From an uncultured Collinsella sp. (GTDB lineage: Bacteria; Actinomycetota; Coriobacteriia; Coriobacteriales; Coriobacteriaceae): a stretch of 9,282 nt of DNA. A model generated the notes under the pieces. That model was not told where the DNA came from. It saw nothing but the letters and a program-made list of their open reading frames with translations, and ran no database searches. The translations under genes were made by a program, and so were the position numbers. Below are positions 8,079-9,282 of this stretch, in pieces (positions within the stretch are counted from its first letter, which is position 1; each line of letters opens with the position of its first letter). Location: the NCBI GenBank assembly GCA_902478935.1, contig CABSMV010000079.1:1-9282 (forward strand). The letters are read 5' to 3'.

Positions 8079-8084
8079 ATTTTA
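8079..8084 (-). promoter_or_regulatory. Probable -10 box of the dnaE promoter
   Basis: TAAAAT on the minus strand matches the sigma-70 -10 consensus TATAAT at five of six positions and stands out in GC-rich surroundings. It would place the transcript start near 8072 and give a 5' leader of about 33 nt with the GGAG ribosome binding site inside it. No good -35 hexamer is present at 16-18 nt; TTCGGG at 19 nt is the nearest candidate, so the call is moderate. Confidence 0.4.
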
Positions 8085-8135
8085 CCGCACGGCACGGACA
8101 GCACCCGAACCTAGCCAAACCAACACGGGTTTTAG

Positions 8136-8151
8136 CGATCAGAACGATCAG
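8136..8151. repeat. Short direct repeat CGATCAG x2 upstream of dnaE
   Basis: CGATCAG occurs at 8136-8142 and again at 8145-8151, separated by two bases. The 9-nt period places the copies on nearly the same face of the helix, about 52-72 bp upstream of the candidate dnaE -10 box, where an activator or DnaA-like regulator could bind. It does not match a DnaA box, and seven-base repeats arise by chance, so this is only a candidate operator. Confidence 0.25.
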
Positions 8152-8181
8152 GCAGCACTACCCACCCCTCCCCTCTCTCAG

Positions 8182-8244
8182 TTGCGGTGAAATGCGGACT
8201 GTTTGGCGGCTTTTTTGGCCAAAACAGTCCGTATTCCACCGCAA
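8182..8244. repeat. 63-nt near-perfect palindrome between addA and dnaE
   Basis: Bases 8182-8207 pair with 8218-8244 to form a stem of about 25 bp. The imperfections are one mismatch (A8190/C8236), one G-T wobble (G8194/T8232) and one bulged A (8221). The loop is about 10 nt and includes a T6 run (8211-8216). Outside it, CTCAG (8177-8181) can pair with CTGAG (8250-8254), extending the structure almost to the addA stop codon at 8257. Neither strand has a U-run after the stem, so it is not a canonical intrinsic terminator. Length and near-perfection favour a REP- or MITE-like dispersed repeat or a long RNA hairpin protecting the 3' end of the addA transcript. AGTT lies at both ends (8180-8183 and 8244-8247) but overlaps the arms and is weak evidence of a target duplication. 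Confidence 0.85.
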
Positions 8245-8256
8245 GTTATCTGAGGG

Positions 8257-9282
8257 CTAGAGATTGTAGGTGACTACTTGAGGTTCGGCGGGTTCGACGA
8301 AGATGGTTGGATCCGGCTGCTCCACGCGGACGAACTTGACGGTCACGGCCTCAAAGCCCGTCTTGTGCAGAACATCAGCGTAGACGCGCGCCTGCAGGGC
8401 ATGCTTCTCCTGCAGCTGTTCCGGCGTCTCGTCCGGTGTGCCGCCCGTCTTGTAGTCGATGACCAGTGCGCGTGACGGATCGGCCGGGTCGGTCGCCAGT
8501 GCATCGATGGCGCCCTCGGCATAGGCGCCGTAGCGGGCGATGTCCTCGTCCTCGCAACCCAGTGAAAAGAACGGCACCTCGGCGCGAACGCACGGCCACG
8601 CGAGCAGGTCGGCACGAACAGCCGACTTGAGCCAGCGGTTCAGGGCAACGTCGAAGCGTTCGCGCTGCTCCGGCGTCAGGCGCCACAGGCGCGCCAGCGC
8701 ATCGGCACGCTCAGCGGGCAGCGCATCGGAACCCATCTCGATCAGCCACTGGCAGGCGGCATGGAACGCCGAGCCCAGCGCCATGGGGTTGCCGGCGGGC
8801 TCGACAGCGGCCACGTCCGCATCCGTCATCTCGGAACCATCCGACTCCGCATCATCGCCGGACTCGTCCATGGGAACACGAGCCTCGGCGGCACGGTCTT
8901 CCGTCTCGGCATGGAGTGCCGCGGCGATTGACGAGTAGCTATACGAGTCACGCATCGGATACGGACAGATGCCCATGCGCACGCCCACCGCCTGGGGATA
9001 CACAAGCTCAAACGAATCGGGCTCGGGGTCGGCAGGACCGGGCACAGTTGAGTGCGCAGCATTATCAGCGACATCGACATCGCCACGAACAAGCCTGCCC
9101 TCGGCATCCAGCGAAGCGTTGGCCTCAAACGCCTGCTCGCCAAAGGTAAAGCCCGTGAGCGAAATGAGCTCGTAGTCGCCCGGCTGGGAGTTGTCGAACA
9201 CCAGGCGGTTGGCATCGAGCTGCGGCATGTCCAGAGCGTCGGTCGGCAAAATACGGCGCAGCACATCGTAGGTCAGATCGGT
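8257..9282 (-). CDS. addA: ATP-dependent helicase/nuclease AddA-type, C-terminal part (partial)
   Basis: The frame is open to the right edge, so the N-terminal helicase part of the protein is outside the window; 341 residues are visible. The last 180 residues are a RecB-like PD-(D/E)XK nuclease domain: GSAFH with H174, EGAID with D260, VIDYKTG with D276 and K278, and the supporting Q297/Y301 of LQARVY (numbering from the window edge). The segment SYSYSS ahead of the domain is typical of the linker in AddA/RecB proteins. In AddAB the enzyme resects double-strand DNA ends for recombinational repair. No iron-sulphur cysteine cluster flanks the nuclease motifs, which argues against AddB or AdnB. 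A GTG at 9264 could be read as a start but the upstream codons are open and coding-like, so it is internal. An acidic low-complexity linker (residues about 132-163) precedes the nuclease. Other UvrD-nuclease fusions remain possible because the helicase motifs are not visible. Confidence 0.8.
   Translation of the reverse strand, partial: TDLTYDVLRRILPTDALDMPQLDANRLVFDNSQPGDYELISLTGFTFGEQAFEANASLDAEGRLVRGDVDVADNAAHSTVPGPADPEPDSFELVYPQAVGVRMGICPYPMRDSYSYSSIAAALHAETEDRAAEARVPMDESGDDAESDGSEMTDADVAAVEPAGNPMALGSAFHAACQWLIEMGSDALPAERADALARLWRLTPEQRERFDVALNRWLKSAVRADLLAWPCVRAEVPFFSLGCEDEDIARYGAYAEGAIDALATDPADPSRALVIDYKTGGTPDETPEQLQEKHALQARVYADVLHKTGFEAVTVKFVRVEQPDPTIFVEPAEPQVVTYNL

Noticed and set aside
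8103..8133. Plus-strand terminator formed by ACCCG and CGGGT followed by TTT
   Set aside because: The stem is only 5 bp with an 18-nt loop, and no plus-strand gene ends here.

Overview
The window is GC-rich bacterial DNA with five protein-coding genes, all on the minus strand. From high to low coordinate, which is the order of transcription, they are: the C-terminal end of an AddA-type helicase/nuclease (cut by the right edge), a complete DNA polymerase III alpha subunit (dnaE), a complete SWIM-zinc-finger SNF2 ATPase, a small superoxide reductase (desulfoferrodoxin family), and the first 26 codons of a glutamine-dependent NAD+ synthetase (cut by the left edge). The GC-rich codon use, the superoxide reductase of an anaerobe and the peculiar DnaE architecture suggest an anaerobic high-GC Gram-positive of the Coriobacteriia, possibly Collinsella-like. 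That placement is an inference from protein character, not from a marker gene comparison.

Layout: bases 1-19 are not genomic. They are the Nextera/Tn5 mosaic-end adapter, and they cut the nadE-like gene at codon 26. A hairpin with a short U-run at 134-169 separates the superoxide reductase from nadE. The SNF2 gene starts 28 nt after the dnaE stop and has its own strong ribosome binding site, so the two large genes are probably co-transcribed. Between addA and dnaE lie 217 nt that hold a 63-nt near-perfect palindrome, a G-rich purine tract on the minus strand, a short direct repeat and a probable -10 box for dnaE.

Functionally, three of the five genes concern DNA: replication (DnaE, with a complete set of PHP metal ligands suggesting built-in proofreading), DNA translocation/remodelling (SNF2) and double-strand break end processing (AddA). 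The other two are redox and cofactor genes: oxygen defence by superoxide reductase and NAD synthesis. Most of the window is core housekeeping. I do not see a defence island, mobile element, CRISPR array, tRNA or rRNA. The parts most worth a second look are the palindrome at 8182-8244, the clade-type insertions in DnaE, the cysteine-depleted desulforedoxin-like N-terminus of the superoxide reductase, and the dnaE-SNF2 pairing.
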